64,000 bases of DNA, taken from Anaeromyces robustus (Eukaryota; Neocallimastigomycota; Neocallimastigomycetes; Neocallimastigales; Neocallimastigaceae). A program made the position numbers and the translations under genes. The notes under the pieces were generated by a model. It did not search any database. It saw nothing but the letters and a program-made list of their open reading frames with translations, and had not been told where the DNA came from. Positions 51,691 through 64,000 of this stretch are shown piece by piece (positions within the stretch are counted from its first letter, which is position 1; the number at the start of each line of letters is the position of its first letter). The stretch spans positions 242,501 to 306,500 of the forward strand of contig MCFG01000017.1 in NCBI GenBank assembly GCA_002104895.1, written 5' to 3'.

Positions 51691-53479
51691 TTAAATTAAA
51701 AATGATTGCTCTATATTTATATATACATATATATAATAGGAAGAAAGAAAAAAATAAATAAAAATAAAAAAAAAATAAAAAAATAAAATTTAATTACCTA
51801 ATTGATTTTTAATATTATTAATGATTGGATTTGAATTATTTTCAATTTTATTCCAATAAATAGCATGAACATGAGGTAATGGATAAGATGATAATAAATT
51901 CATATCAAGGTCATCATAAGATTGTTCACTATTTAAAAATAAAATAAAATAAATAAAAAAAGATAAAAAAAAAAATAAAACTGAATATTCCAAATATATA
52001 TAAACTAAAAAATTTAATAAAAAAAACTTACATAGTAGGATTATGTTCTGAATATTCTAAAATACCAATAAATTCAAAAACTGCATTTAACTTTAGATCA
52101 TTAGCATCTTCAAGATCATATATCTAATTAATCAAATTAATAAATATATATATATATATATTATTATTATTATATATTATTAAATAATTTATTATATATA
52201 CATATTTAATAATTTTATCAATATACCTTAACAATAGCTCCAAAATTATCTTCAGATTCTATTGGAAATTTTTCATTTATAACTGTTATATTTAAAATAA
52301 TTATAATAATATATATATAATATTTTAAAAATTAATAAAAATATTCAAAATAATAAGAAAATAATTGTTTTATATAACAATAAATTACTTTTATAATTCT
52401 TATTATCGAGACTTTGAACAGTGTATTATAAGGTTAAATTAATAATATCAAGAATTAAGGTTCAATAATTATTTCTTTAATACATATATATATGATACAT
52501 TTAATAAAAAAAAAAAAAAAAAAAAGGATATAGATTTTTCTTTAGCCCATGAATTATGTCCTGGAATATTAATACAATATACTAATTGTCTATCTCTAAA
52601 AGTTTGAACTTTTTCAGATTCTAAATATTCATAATCATTCTATAAATAAATAAATAAATATTAAAATAAATTTTAACAATATAATTATATATATATTACA
52701 TTATTATTAATATTATTATCATTAACATATTAAACCTCATTAATTTGATCTTGGTATTTAAAGAATTTAACTTTCTATATTAACCAATTATTATTATATA
52801 TTTAATAAAATAAAATAAAATAAAAGTTATTACAGATATTAGAAATAATTTAATATATATATTATATATATTATATATAAGTATTACTTTTTCATTAGTT
52901 TTCTTATCTTTAACAAGATGAAATAATGAATATAATTCTGAATCAATTCCATTATCTTGAATCATACATTGATAACGAACAAGAGTACCAGAATTTATAG
53001 AATTAAATGTAGATTTATTTAATAATGGAATCTGTAATGAAAATATATATTAATTACATTACATTACATGATAATAATTATATAAAAAAATATCAATGAA
53101 ATTCATTTAAGTTAATCATAGAAATTTCAATTTTTTACAATTTTTAAATTAAAAAATAAATACCTTTTTAATATCATTTATATTACTAAATTTATTTTTA
53201 AAAATTTCTGAAATATTTGGTTCTTTAAAAGAATTAATATCATTAACTGATAAATTTCCTGTATATTTTTTATATTGCAATTTTTAATGAGGGCAATTAA
53301 TATGAATAATAATTATATTATATATAATACATAAAATGAAAGAAAAAGAAAAAAAAGTTTAAATAATTATGATATAATCTTTTTACATATATGTATATTA
53401 AATATAATACAATTGAAATTATACCTATAAGTTTTTCAATTTCATTTAATGGGTTACTAATAAAATTTTCTATTGTCAT
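50074..53479 (-). CDS. MCMBP: MCM complex-binding protein
   Basis: Binds MCM3-7 and helps assemble or unload the replicative helicase in the nucleus. Exons: 53479-53425, 53258-53164, 53031-52888, 52774-52736, 52639-52532, 52422-52389, 52282-52227, 52123-52032, 51928-51798, 51634-51520, 51416-51121, 50971-50835, 50731-50591, 50469-50357 and 50227-50074; 569 residues in frame (human 642). Matches in order: NPLNEIEKLI at the N-terminus; TLVRYQCMIQDN; VYCINIPGHNSWAKEKS (family FYCVPVPGESTWVKE); LNAVFEFIGILEY; SSYPLPHVHAIYW; GGDELIAEYLLYNLVSR; LPVGKFSLNICN; LVSGELQLSDGTVLVVDETT; ITYDFNYHTLDFPADINLIV; and LARLYTLSHGQTQLTDEFW. It is an inactive MCM-like fold without Walker motifs, as in the family. 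Intron 5 (52531-52423) fits U12-type AT-AC. Confidence 0.93.
52423..52531 (-). other. U12-type AT-AC intron in MCMBP
   Basis: 109 nt. Donor AAATCT/ATATCCTTTTTTTTTT, acceptor TATAATAC/ACTGTT. The donor has the full ATATCCTT consensus, and no GT donor lies near the exon end. Using AC gives KEKS/TVQSLDNKNYK in frame; shifting two bases gives a stop. The branch site is unclear: AACCTTAAT is a 7/9 match but about 32 nt away, and the nearer AACCTTATA is weak. The following exon is short (34 nt) and not conserved enough to prove the junction. Confidence 0.65.
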
Positions 53480-53800
53480 TTTAAATATATAAAGAACAAA
53501 AGATTAAAATAATATATTATAAAGAAATGATAAAAAAAATTTTTTTTCGATCCAAAGACTAAATATAAAAATTTAAAAAAAAAAAAAAATAAAAAATAAA
53601 AAAAAATTTCAATAATAAACAATATAAAATATAAATAATTTCAAAATCATACATTAATATAGATTAACATTAACCTAATATAAAAAAATATTTTATATAT
53701 AAACTTTATTTAATTTAATTTTTATATTAAAGCATTACACAAAAATTTTTAATTAAATCTTGAAAAAAAAAAGGTTAATAGATAATAAAAATAAATAAAA

Positions 53801-53837
<37 letters not shown>

Positions 53838-54355
53838 AATCAGAAATTATAATCAAATTCGTTTTTGAGGTTAAACTAGTTATTAAATATTTAAATTAAA
53901 CATTGATAATAACTTTCAAATTTAAAACAAATTTAAAATTATAAATTATTTTTTTCTTTTTTTATTTATTTTTTATTATTTATTTTTTATTGTATTTTTT
54001 GTTGTTATTTTTATTTTTATTCTTTAGTTTGTTGTTATATTTTTTTTTATATTTTTTATCTATTATTATTAAATTATTACTTTTTTTTATTTGTTTATTA
54101 TTATTTGCAATTTATTTATAAAGTAAAAATAAAATTTATAATATTATTAATTATTATATTGTTTTTTTTTTTTTTACGTTTTTAAATTATTTTTTATTGC
54201 TCTTTTATATTTTGTTATATATTCAGATTAAATTTGTATTTAATTTTTAAAAGAATTTTAATTATATTTTGATAAATTAATTAATTATTGGATATATATT
54301 ATTATTATTATTGTTATTGTTAATAATAAATTCATTGTTTCACTAAAATTTATAT
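53480..54355. other. Intergenic spacer
   Basis: 876 bp between the MCMBP start and the prefoldin 4 stop. Poly-A at about 53808-53835 and T-rich DNA at 53950-54180. No exon recognised. Confidence 0.55.
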
Positions 54356-55617
54356 TTAATCTTTTTCAAGATTAATGGATTTTCCTGTGATATATTATGT
54401 TACATTCAGAAAGTCATAAAAAAAGGAAAATATATAAATACAACAAAGATATAAATATATAATTAAATTAATTAAATTAAGCAATTATAAATTTAAATTA
54501 TAAAAAAAATATTTATCACAATATATAAAAAAAAAAAAAAATACCGAATTTTCCATATAAAATAGCCTTAAGTTTTGCCATTTGTTCATTAGCATCATCT
54601 ATTTTATTTTGATAATCATCTAATTGTTTTTCGAAAGTTGCTAATTTTTCTTCAATTAATTCTTGACATTCTGGAATTGTAATTTCAACAAAAGCATCAC
54701 CAATAAGGAATCTTATAATTTGTTTTTAGAAATATTTGAAAGAAAATTTCAATTAAAATATAATACATTTAAAAAATTAATTTAATTCTCTAAATGTATT
54801 ATAACATAAATATAATATAAAAAAAAAACTTACTTGACTTTTTCATTTTCATCTTCTGATAAAAGTTCTAATTGTTCAATTTCTTGTTGAAGATCATCCA
54901 TGTATTCTTTTTCTTTCTGCATTAAATATTAATTATAAAATTTATATTATTCAATTTAATACACTAATTACTTTTTTTTCCAAATTTTTTAAAAATGATA
55001 ATAAATTTATACACATAATGATATAAATCTCAATTATAATGATTATTATATGTATTATCTACCTTAACTTTTTCATATTCAGCTTCATAATTTTCTAATT
55101 TAATATTTAAAGTACTGAAAAGATTAATATTTTGTTGATCTTCCCAATTGACTTCAACGTCAACTTCTTCGTTTTCATTTAACTAAATTATAATAATTTG
55201 TATATAATTTACATATAAAAAATGATAATAATGTTAATTATAAATTCCATTCATTCATAATTTTTTTTTTATTTTTTTATTTTTGTATTTCCGTTTTTTA
55301 AATAATAAAATAATCATCCTGATAAATATTTTAAAAATGAAGAATTTAATATTGTTATCAGAAATGGTAACATGTTTTAACATTTAGGTATATATATATA
55401 TAATATTTATATATTTTAAAAAAAGAAATCATTTTTCCATCATATATATTTAGATTGATTTATAATTATAAAATATATTTTATTGTTCTCTTAGAATATA
55501 ATGTTTGAATTGAAATTTGATGTATAACAATCATGTTCATAATTAAAACAAATATAATATTAAAATTTATATAAATAAATGGTATTAAATAATAATTTTA
55601 ATATTTACTAAACGCAT
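54356..55617 (-). CDS. PFDN4: Prefoldin subunit 4
   Basis: Beta-type subunit of the hexameric prefoldin chaperone, which hands nascent actin and tubulin to the CCT chaperonin in the cytosol. Exons 55617-55609, 55182-55063, 54916-54834, 54711-54545 and 54384-54356; 135 residues (human 134). The reading MRLLNENEEVDVEVNWEDQQ corresponds to the family's EDVNVTFEDQQKIN. A coiled coil follows, then ELLSEDENEKVKFLIGDAFV (the beta-hairpin region), a second coiled coil, and the C-terminus LKAILYGKFGKSINLEKD, matching LYAKFGSNINLE. The first coding exon has 9 nt (ATG plus two codons) and is separated by a 426-nt intron; it was chosen because it is the only nearby ATG followed by a good donor in the right phase. 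Confidence 0.92.
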
Positions 55618-56507
<890 letters not shown>

Positions 56508-58431
56508 TTATGCGTTAACATTTTGGTATTTCCATTCATTACCATTCTTAGAATTAAATATTATACGATTTGGTGGGAAAATACCACGTTGAGTATAATC
56601 AACATCAGTAACTTTAAATACTAATAAGCAGAAATTATCTAATGCTGAATTATGAACTGTTTCTACTTCTGAGTTATTACTTCTTCCAACCATTCCACCA
56701 AATGATTTAACCTAATTTAATATAATTAAATTAAGTTAAATGTTATTAATTATAATATTAAATTGTATTTATATTAAAATTTATACATAATATACATATA
56801 TATGATGTAAAAAAAAAATTAAAAAAATTAATAATAATTAAATTTATGAATATGATATAAAAAAAATAACAATTTTTACATAATATATCATTTAATTACA
56901 ATAATATTTATATATTATTAATATTATAAAAATGAAAAAAAAAAAAAAAAAAACTTACAACTGGAGAAGATGAGGCAGATGAAGCAATTGAACCACTTTT
57001 ATGTAAACTAGATTCTTTTTGAGCATCAAGTGTTTTATATTTATAACCAATATCAATACTAGAAACAGCAGGAACTTTAATAGTATTTGAATCACCATAT
57101 ACTGACCAAGAAGTTTGACCATTACCAACTTTAGTAACAGATGGTATACCTGGTTCTGGCCAAGTAAAGGAAGCTCTATATTCTGAAGAAATTTTTTGCC
57201 ATATTCTAATTCTTTCATCTTCCCAGAATTCTTCGGCAGATTTATCAGTTTTAATGTTAATACGACGTGGAGCTGTACCAAAACGATAAGATAATGCTGG
57301 TGCAGCAACAATATAAATACGACCAGTTAATATATATGTTTCTTTAGTTTTTGGCATATCCCTATATATTAAATATATATATATAATAAAATCAAACATT
57401 TATATATTAATATTTATATAAAATTATAATAATAAGTTAATTTATAAAAAAAAATATTTAAAAAAATGATATTATTTTTTATATTTTATTTCATATAAAT
57501 ATATAAATATATACATATATTTTATTATTATATGTAGTTGTCATAAATTTTATAAACATAATATTTATAATAAACCTACCAATATATAACATGAGTAGAG
57601 TTTGAGCTTTTAACAACTGACATTAAATCAGCATTACGAGTAGCTCCCGAAAAAATAAGAACTCTTTGGTCACCACTCATTAAACTTTGAAAAACAATTG
57701 GTTGAACCTTTGGAACACCATTTTTAACAGAAGAAAGCATAACTCTGACTATATATTAATAATGATGTTATTATTATAATTATTATCATAATTATTATTA
57801 TTAATTATTATTAATTATTATTATTATTAATTATTATTATTAATTATTATTATTATAATTATTATTATAATTATTATTATAATTATTATTATTATTATTA
57901 TTATTATTATTTATTATTTATTATTATTTATTATTATAATTGTTATTATAATTATTATTATTACTATTATTATAATGATTGTTATTATAATGATTGTTAT
58001 TATAATTATTTATTATTATTATTATTATTATTAGTCTTATTAGTTTTATTTTATTATTATCATTATTAAAAAAAATTTTCATATTTAATTATTAATGAAA
58101 TTTTATATAATAAAATATATAATCATTAATTATTAATAATATTATAATGATTTTGCTCTCAAGAATTTTAAAAATTAATTACCACAGTATAACAAATGAT
58201 AATAATATTATATAAACATATTCATATTTTATTTATTATATTATTAATTATTATATTGTTAATTATTTTACTTATTTTATTAAATTCATTTTACATTATT
58301 TAACTCCACTTTTTCCCTCATTTGATAAATAATAAATAAAATTAAAAATTACCTGGTTCTTTACTGTTGTTTATAGAGTTATATTGAAAACTCTTTTGAA
58401 TATAATCACTCCAAGGAACTCTTTCAGTCAT
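56508..58431 (-). CDS. Pyridoxamine 5'-phosphate oxidase-like FMN split-barrel protein
   Basis: Exons 58431-58353, 57748-57580, 57361-56959 and 56711-56508; 284 residues in frame. It starts MTERVPWSDYIQKSFQYNS. The sequence NGVPKVQPIVFQSL, then RVLIFSGATRNADLMSVVKS and VIYWDMPKTKETYILTGRIY follow the PNPOx-like flavin-binding barrel (Alr4036 family, also yeast YLR456W): a variable substrate-side strand, the arginine-rich ATRN stretch where relatives have DxRSxK, and the W-x-M/F-x-x-T/S-xEq(y/F)Rl pattern. Next come FWEDERIRIWQKIS and SFTWPEPG, the usual x-x-W-x-x-(l/i)s-x-x-x-R and P-P-G block. The C-terminal FCLLVFKVTDVDYTQ...NEWKYQNVNA resembles FxLLxxxP...W. A function beyond FMN binding is not assured: most fungal members are uncharacterised. 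Intron 1 (604 nt) is filled with TTA/TAATTA repeats. Confidence 0.8.
57749..58352. repeat. TTA/AATTATT microsatellite intron in the PPOX-like gene
   Basis: The first intron of the PPOX-like gene carries about 280 bp (about 57770-58045) of imperfect TTA, TAATTATTA and TAATTGTTA units, the longest imperfect trinucleotide stretch inside a gene here. Confidence 0.8.
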
Positions 58432-58482
58432 TTTTATTAATTTATATTATAAATGCTGATTTCTATTATTTATATATTTATT

Positions 58483-58534
<52 letters not shown>

Positions 58535-60230
58535 AATTGTTATTCTATTAAATTCTTGAAAAAAAATTCTTTTATCTTTATTGATATTAAATAAATAATA
58601 AATTATTTCCTTTTTTTATCTATGAATTATGTATATTGAAAAAAATAATCTATTATTTATTTAATGTATATATATATATATATATATAAGCCTTTCTTAA
58701 AAATAAAAAAGGAAAATTTAATATATAACAAATAAAATTTATTGTCAGATTTTAAATTACTATACAAAAAAAATTATACAATTTTAAAGAAGAAAAAAAA
58801 AACCTTAATATGTGAATATTTATTTCTATATTATCTATATTAATATTTTATATGATAGTATTTGTTATATTAACTTAATAAATTAAGTTTTCTATATCTC
58901 TATATTTTTTGTTTTTTACAAATAAAATAAAATAAAATATTAAAATAAATAAAGAGAAAAAGAAAAGAAGAAAAAAAAATTACCAATAATTGATGATATT
59001 ATTTATAAACTATTAATATTAATTTAATTATAAAAAAATATAAAAATAGTTATATTAAACTAATATTTTATTAAATAAAAAATAATAAAAAAAATTAAAA
59101 GAATAATAATATAAAAATAACATTATAATAACATTAATAGTGAGTGATTTATATATTAAATTTCTACTATTATTAATATAATTCTATTTATTATAATATA
59201 TTTAATATATTTAATATAATATATTATTATGATTTTTTTTTTTTTTTGAAACATTAAATTATATTATTTTATTTTTTATTATTATTATTTATTAGTAAAT
59301 TCTTTTTTCTTTTATGTTTCGTGTTTGTTTAGTAAAAATTCAAAAATAAAAAAAATATAAAATTTAATATATTTAAATTATATTAATATATTTTATTTTT
59401 ATATATTTTAATATAAACTAATATATGGCATAAATTAATTGATATATATTATTTAATTTAAAAATTTAATCTATTTCGTGATAAAATTAGAAACAAACTT
59501 AAACAAAAATAATAATAATAAAAAATAATATGAAAAAATAAAAAAAAATAATAACATTAAAAACAATATAAAATAATATAAAATAATAATAAATAATGTA
59601 AAATAATTTATTATATACATTTTATTATAAAACATAAAAAAAAATTTATAATCATTAATATTTATTGTAACACTTTTATCATTAATTTTATATATTATTA
59701 TTATTAGAAAGAAAGAAAAAAAAAAAGAAATATATAATAAAATAATTAAAGTATTAAATTTTCGTTAAAAAATAATAAATTATATATATAATAAAATAAT
59801 TTTTTAATGTAATAAAAAAGCATTAAAATTATTTAATGTTTTAATTATATTTATTAAAAAAACAAATATAGATTTAATAGTTAGGGTAATAATTATTATA
59901 AGATATAAAAAGTATGACTTTAAATGTTAAGTACTCTATAATCAACATACTAAATAAAGTATGTTACACAACAAATTTAAGATCCAATCAAAATAAGTAA
60001 ATTATAAAAAACAAAACATATTAAAAAAAAAAAGTGGATTTATTATAGATATAATAAATTTAAATTTTGATTTTATTATAATATAATTAATAATTCTATT
60101 AATTATAATAAAATTATATGAATAGTTTATTTTTTAAAAAAATTTAATACATACACTTAAAAGTTATTATTTACCATATTTTATTCTAAATAATTAAATA
60201 ATATAAATTGATCTAACCTATAATTTTATC

Positions 60231-60263
<33 letters not shown>

Positions 60264-60671
60264 AAAACATGTGTTTTAAGACTTTGTTTAGTTTATTATT
60301 TTTTTTTTACTTATTTAGTAATATTTGTATATAATAATAATAATTATAATTGATTATATATATTATTTTGGGGGATTTGGTTTTAATCCCTATATATATA
60401 TTTTCAAAAATATCATTTTTTTTTTTCTTTAAACAATGTTTTCTAATAAACATTTTATCTATTTATTATAGAATAATAGAAAGTAAATAAAATATAAATA
60501 ATAAGTTATATGCATTTATATATTTATTTATTTTTTTTTTTTTTTTTTTTTTTTTTTGCTATTTGTGAAAATATGGTTTTAGTATAGAGAAAAAAATTAA
60601 AAAAAAATTAAATTCTTTCAAATTTTAAAATATTTAAAATGAATAGTAATAATTTTACATGCATAACTTTT
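58432..60671. other. AT-rich intergenic spacer
   Basis: 2.2 kb without a recognised exon. TTA array at about 58482-58532, TA run at about 58670-58688, poly-T at about 60233-60255 and 60532-60558. A 7-bp hairpin (AACATAC/GTATGTT) at about 59945-59966 is too small to interpret. Confidence 0.55.
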
Positions 60672-60849
60672 AAGAATCAAGAATTATAATTATTTTCAAT
60701 ATAAAATAATAAAATATTATATGTAATAATACATATGATACATAAAAGAAAAAATAAAAAATAATTATATATATATATCTAAGATGTAAAGTATAAAGTG
60801 TTTTTTTTTTTTTTTAGTATTTTTTTTTTATTTATTATTATTATTTTGT

Positions 60850-60891
<42 letters not shown>

Positions 60892-61371
60892 GTTCATGTT
60901 ATATTAATATTTAAACTTTAAAAAAAAAAAAATTATTACTTAATATTTATTTTACATTTTTGTGTATTATATATTCTTTACTAACAATATATGTTACTTT
61001 TTAAATTAATTATATATATAAAGATTAAGAATCAAGAATTATAATTATTTTCAATATAAAATAATAAAATATTATATGTAATAATACATATGATACATAA
61101 AAGAAAAAATAAAAAATAATTATATATATATATCTAAGATGTAAAGTATAAAGTGTTTTTTTTTTTTTTAGTATTTTTTTTTTATTTATTATTATTATTT
61201 TGTGTTTTTTTTTTTTTTTTTTTTTTTTTTTATGGTTCATGTTATATTAATATTTAAACTTTAAAAAAAAAAAAAAAATTATTACTTAATATTTATTTTA
61301 CATTTTTGTGTATTATATATTCTTTACTAACAATATATGTTACTTTTTAAATTAATTATATATATAAAGAT
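60672..61371. repeat. 355-bp tandem duplication
   Basis: Copy one is 60672-61026 and copy two 61027-61371. Both start AAGAATCAAGAATTATAATT and end TTAATTATATATATAAAGAT. Apart from the lengths of T and A runs they are practically identical, so the duplication is recent. Inside each is a long T run (about 31-45), a TAAGATGTAAAGTATAAAGTG block and GGTTCATGTTATATTAATA. No coding content. Confidence 0.93.
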
Positions 61372-61373
61372 AA

Positions 61374-61625
61374 ACATTATAGATAATAATAAATTATACT
61401 GAAGTTTATGGTATAAAGTAATACATAAATATAGTAAATACATAAATTCAATAAATTCATACTAACCCTTAAATTCTACATATAGAATTAAAGTTAAATT
61501 GATCTATCCTATCTATTCCACTTGGGTCGATAATAGGGACCGACCAAGCAAGTTGGTTTTAAATTTATTGAACATTTTATGTTGTCTTTTGCAGACAATA
61601 GCCATGATATCATTCAATAGAGCTT

Positions 61626-61669
<44 letters not shown>
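61374..61669 (-). mobile_element. LINE-derived 3' fragment, shorter copy
   Basis: Related to the longer fragment at 61785-62240. Shared blocks include a GAATTAAAGT(T/A)AAATTGATC block, TTGGTTTTAAATTTATTGAA, and GTTGTCTTTTGCAGACAA followed by CATGATATCATTCAAT. It lacks about 45 bp in the middle present in the other copy. On the minus strand the fragment is truncated at its 5' side, directly next to a 39-nt A run (61631-61669 as T on the plus strand). Confidence 0.5.
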
Positions 61670-61672
<3 letters not shown>

Positions 61673-61784
61673 GCACACAATTTGTACGTCAACTTTATTG
61701 AATTTAAATATTAAAATACATGAATCATAAAAAAAACACATAATGAAAAAAAATGATACTAAAAAAAATAAAAACCAGTAAAAT

Positions 61785-62231
61785 ATTATAGATAATAATA
61801 GATAATACTGGAGGAAAAAAAGAAGTATAATAATATTTAAAAACAATAAATCCATACAGCCCTTAATTCTAAATATAGAATTAAAGTAAAATTGATCTAT
61901 CCTATTCCACTAGGGTCGGAAATAGGATCGGCATTTGCCCTACTAGGCTGTCCTACTGTGTTATCAGCATTGACGTTCCTGGAGAGGTTGGTTTTAAATT
62001 TATTGAATAATATATGTTGTCTTTTACAGACAACAGGCATGATATCATTCAATTGAGCCGCAGATCGCAACAAGAATGGAGATTTTGAATAAGTACCAGA
62101 TTCAGTCCTTCCACTTATTAAAACATCTAACCTGAGCTAAAGCACATTTACCAGAAAGTGGAGGAATATTGAGTTCTTTTGAGATGCAATAAATAGAAAC
62201 AAAAGAATTAGCTTCAGATCGAAAAGAAACA

Positions 62232-62240
<9 letters not shown>
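61785..62240 (-). mobile_element. LINE (non-LTR retrotransposon) ORF2 C-terminal relic
   Basis: Read on the minus strand from about 62235: SEANSFVSIYCISKELNIPP, then LSGKCALAQVRCFNKWKD and a stop. This resembles the end of non-LTR retrotransposon ORF2 proteins, where (E)LGIPPLxAxAAxRRARAxxKW is common after the reverse transcriptase and zinc-knuckle region. A shift of one base restores a second open stretch (SGTYSKSPFLLRSAAQLNDI, MPVVCKRQHILFNKFKTNL, to about 61905), so the copy is frameshifted and 5'-truncated. The DNA here is far less AT-rich than its surroundings (about 62000-62230), which supports a coding past. Assignment is by remembered family pattern. It could also be a decayed host gene. 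Confidence 0.5.
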
Positions 62241-62274
<34 letters not shown>

Positions 62275-63292
62275 GATACAAATTAAAACTTCTAACCTCT
62301 CTTATTCAATGAATGAAATGGTTATTCAAAATCATATATAAGATTAATTAATAAATATAAGATTAATGAATAAATTATTATGAAATTAAATCATTAGTAG
62401 AAAAAATTATCATTACAAAAAAAAATGGGTGTATACATCTGAAAAATATTAAAACCTATACTACATAACGATCTAATATTCCATTATTTAAGAAATCAAA
62501 TAAAAAAATAAAACTATTTTTTCCCTTTTTCTTCTTTTTCTTTTTTTTTTTTTTTGTTTTACTACATATAGCCTATTAATAAATCTTTAAATCAATGAAT
62601 AAAAAAAAAAAAAGCAAACAACATACAAATAATATATAGAAATATAATAATAATGATATAATAAAATATGCAAATTCAAAAATTATATAAACTATTTTTA
62701 TTTTAATTACAAACAATCAATTTATTTATTATAATAAGTTATTATTATCAAAAACTTTGCTAATAATATTGAAATATCAAATATAAAAAATAAAAAACTT
62801 CAAAATTTCTTCTTATTCCTTTTATGCTTTTATAATTATTGATGTTGCTTTATCTTTAACCTTTTCTAACTTTTTATTTTTCCTTTTCCTTTTTTTTTTC
62901 TTTCGTCTTCTCTTTTCTCTTTCTTTTCCATTTTTATAAAAGAAAAAAAATATACATTCCATACTATTATATTGTATATTAAATGAAATTTATTATAATT
63001 ATTTAATTATTATTTTTTTTTTTTGATTTTTGTCATAGTTTTTGTTAATTATAATATGCTTATAAATTTATTTAATAAATAATTGATTAAAAGTGTAAAA
63101 ATTCCCCAAATATAAGACCATAAATTAATATTTAATATAATAATATTTATTTTTATAAAAAATCTTATTTTTATAAAAAAAAATCTAAGTTAATTTCCAC
63201 TACAAAAAAATTAATATAAAAATGTTGCTTTAATTATATTCTTTATTATTCATAATACTATGATACATTAAATTATAAATAATTTAACTTAT
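62241..63292. other. AT-rich intergenic spacer
   Basis: 1.05 kb from the LINE relic (AAT array 62233-62272) to the eL6 stop. T/C-rich tracts near 62520-62560 and 62880-62930. No exon recognised. Confidence 0.55.
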
Positions 63293-64000
63293 TTAGAACT
63301 TCATGTTGTGAACAGTTTGACCCTTGGTGAGAGTGAAAGTAGCGTTAAGGTAAGCCTTTAATAAAGGAGTTTGCTTAACAACAGCAAGAATCTTGTCATC
63401 AACATCCTTTTGGGCAGCAACTCTTTCAGCGTCCTTCTTCTACAAATTTCAATAATTATATTATATAATTAAATATATATTAATATTTATAATTATTCTA
63501 AAAAATATATTTTTGTCTATTTAATTCCGTCCATCCATTCAATTTGAATATTTTAAAGAATATGAATAAAAAATTGTATTTTTCTCTCGAATATAAATAT
63601 TAGATTGATATATTATTGTTTTAAATCGATTTGAAAATTTTTCTTATTTATTATCCTGATACTTAATAATTATATATTCTCATATATATTATAAATAAAT
63701 GTATATTTTATATAAAACTTACTTCAGCCTTCTTTTGGAAGAAAGCGTCATCAATGTTTTCAGCGACAGCTGGAAGTTCAATCTTAGTGGAAGTGGCAAC
63801 AACGTAAGCTTGGTTAACACGACGGAGTGGAACACCGTTAACCTTGTATGGTCCAGTGACAAGAAGTAATCCAGAGCTTAATTGCTTTAAGAAGACAACA
63901 CGCTTTCCACGGAATCTACCGGCTAAGAGAATGAGAACGGTACCTGGAGTAATGGACTTACGAAGAGTAGTGGTACCGACGGTCTTACGGTTAGCCTTTG
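63293..64000 (-). CDS. RPL6: 60S ribosomal protein eL6, C-terminal part
   Basis: Large-subunit ribosomal protein; the 5' end lies beyond the window. Exons seen: 64000-63723 (partial) and 63439-63293, stop TAA. Reading: [80 protein letters not shown], then [24 protein letters not shown] and the end [12 protein letters not shown]. These are the eL6 core ([29 protein letters not shown], [14 protein letters not shown]) in order. Codon use is strongly biased to AAG, GTT, ACC/ACT, GCT/GCC and GGT with C/G third bases common, unlike the A/T-ending codons of the other genes, as expected for a highly expressed gene. The intron is 283 nt, GT-AG. Confidence 0.97.

Noticed and set aside
59945-59966. Hairpin AACATAC/GTATGTT
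   Set aside because: A 7-bp stem is expected by chance in 64 kb of AT-rich DNA.

Overview
The window looks like nuclear DNA of an anaerobic gut fungus (Neocallimastigomycota: Piromyces, Neocallimastix or Anaeromyces type). This is an inference. Non-coding DNA is almost pure A+T, with long poly-A/T runs and AAAT/AAT arrays. Host genes are full of short introns, mostly GT-AG. All fifteen host genes whose stop lies in the window end in TAA. The gene set combines a fungal-style GATA factor and WASP with two axoneme proteins (DRC11 and radial spoke 4/6), as expected of a fungus with flagellate zoospores. Dictyostelium has similar base composition but no flagella.

Layout, left to right: 3' end of an LPCAT-like acyltransferase (+, 88-1122); 4.4 kb AT-rich spacer with a degenerate 150-bp triple repeat; V-ATPase subunit a (+, 5530-10705); spacer holding a fossil exon of an M13 (neprilysin-type) peptidase; DHFR with an acidic tail (-, 14360-15458); microsatellite block; a young Ty1/copia element with identical 198-bp LTRs (18101-22848); ARL2 GTPase (-), ERH (-), splicing factor MFAP1 (-) and DRC11/IQCA1 (-, 29931-34777); macro-aprataxin DNA-repair protein (+, 35901-38106), WASP (+), radial spoke head 4/6 (+) and an Asn-rich double-finger GATA factor (+, 46221-49437); MCM-binding protein (-, 50074-53479), prefoldin 4 (-) and an FMN split-barrel (PPOX-like) protein (-, 56508-58431); a 4.8-kb spacer with a tandem duplication and two LINE relics; 3' end of ribosomal protein eL6 (-, 63293-64000).

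Exon structures were built by hand from reading frame, homology recalled from the families, and splice signals. For every gene with both ends in the window the summed exon length is a multiple of three. There is no operon logic. DRC11 and RSPH4/6 both serve the flagellar axoneme; ERH and MFAP1 are linked to RNA processing; ARL2 and prefoldin 4 are both linked to tubulin folding.

The main finding is three introns that cannot be spliced by GT-AG rules but fit the minor (U12-type) AT-AC class: two in DRC11 and one in MCMBP. All three start with the donor ATATCCTTTTTT. An active minor spliceosome is therefore predicted for this organism. Other notable items are a plant-like macro-aprataxin fusion, a GC-AG intron in ARL2, coding exons of 3, 9 and 10 nt, and the M13 peptidase relic.
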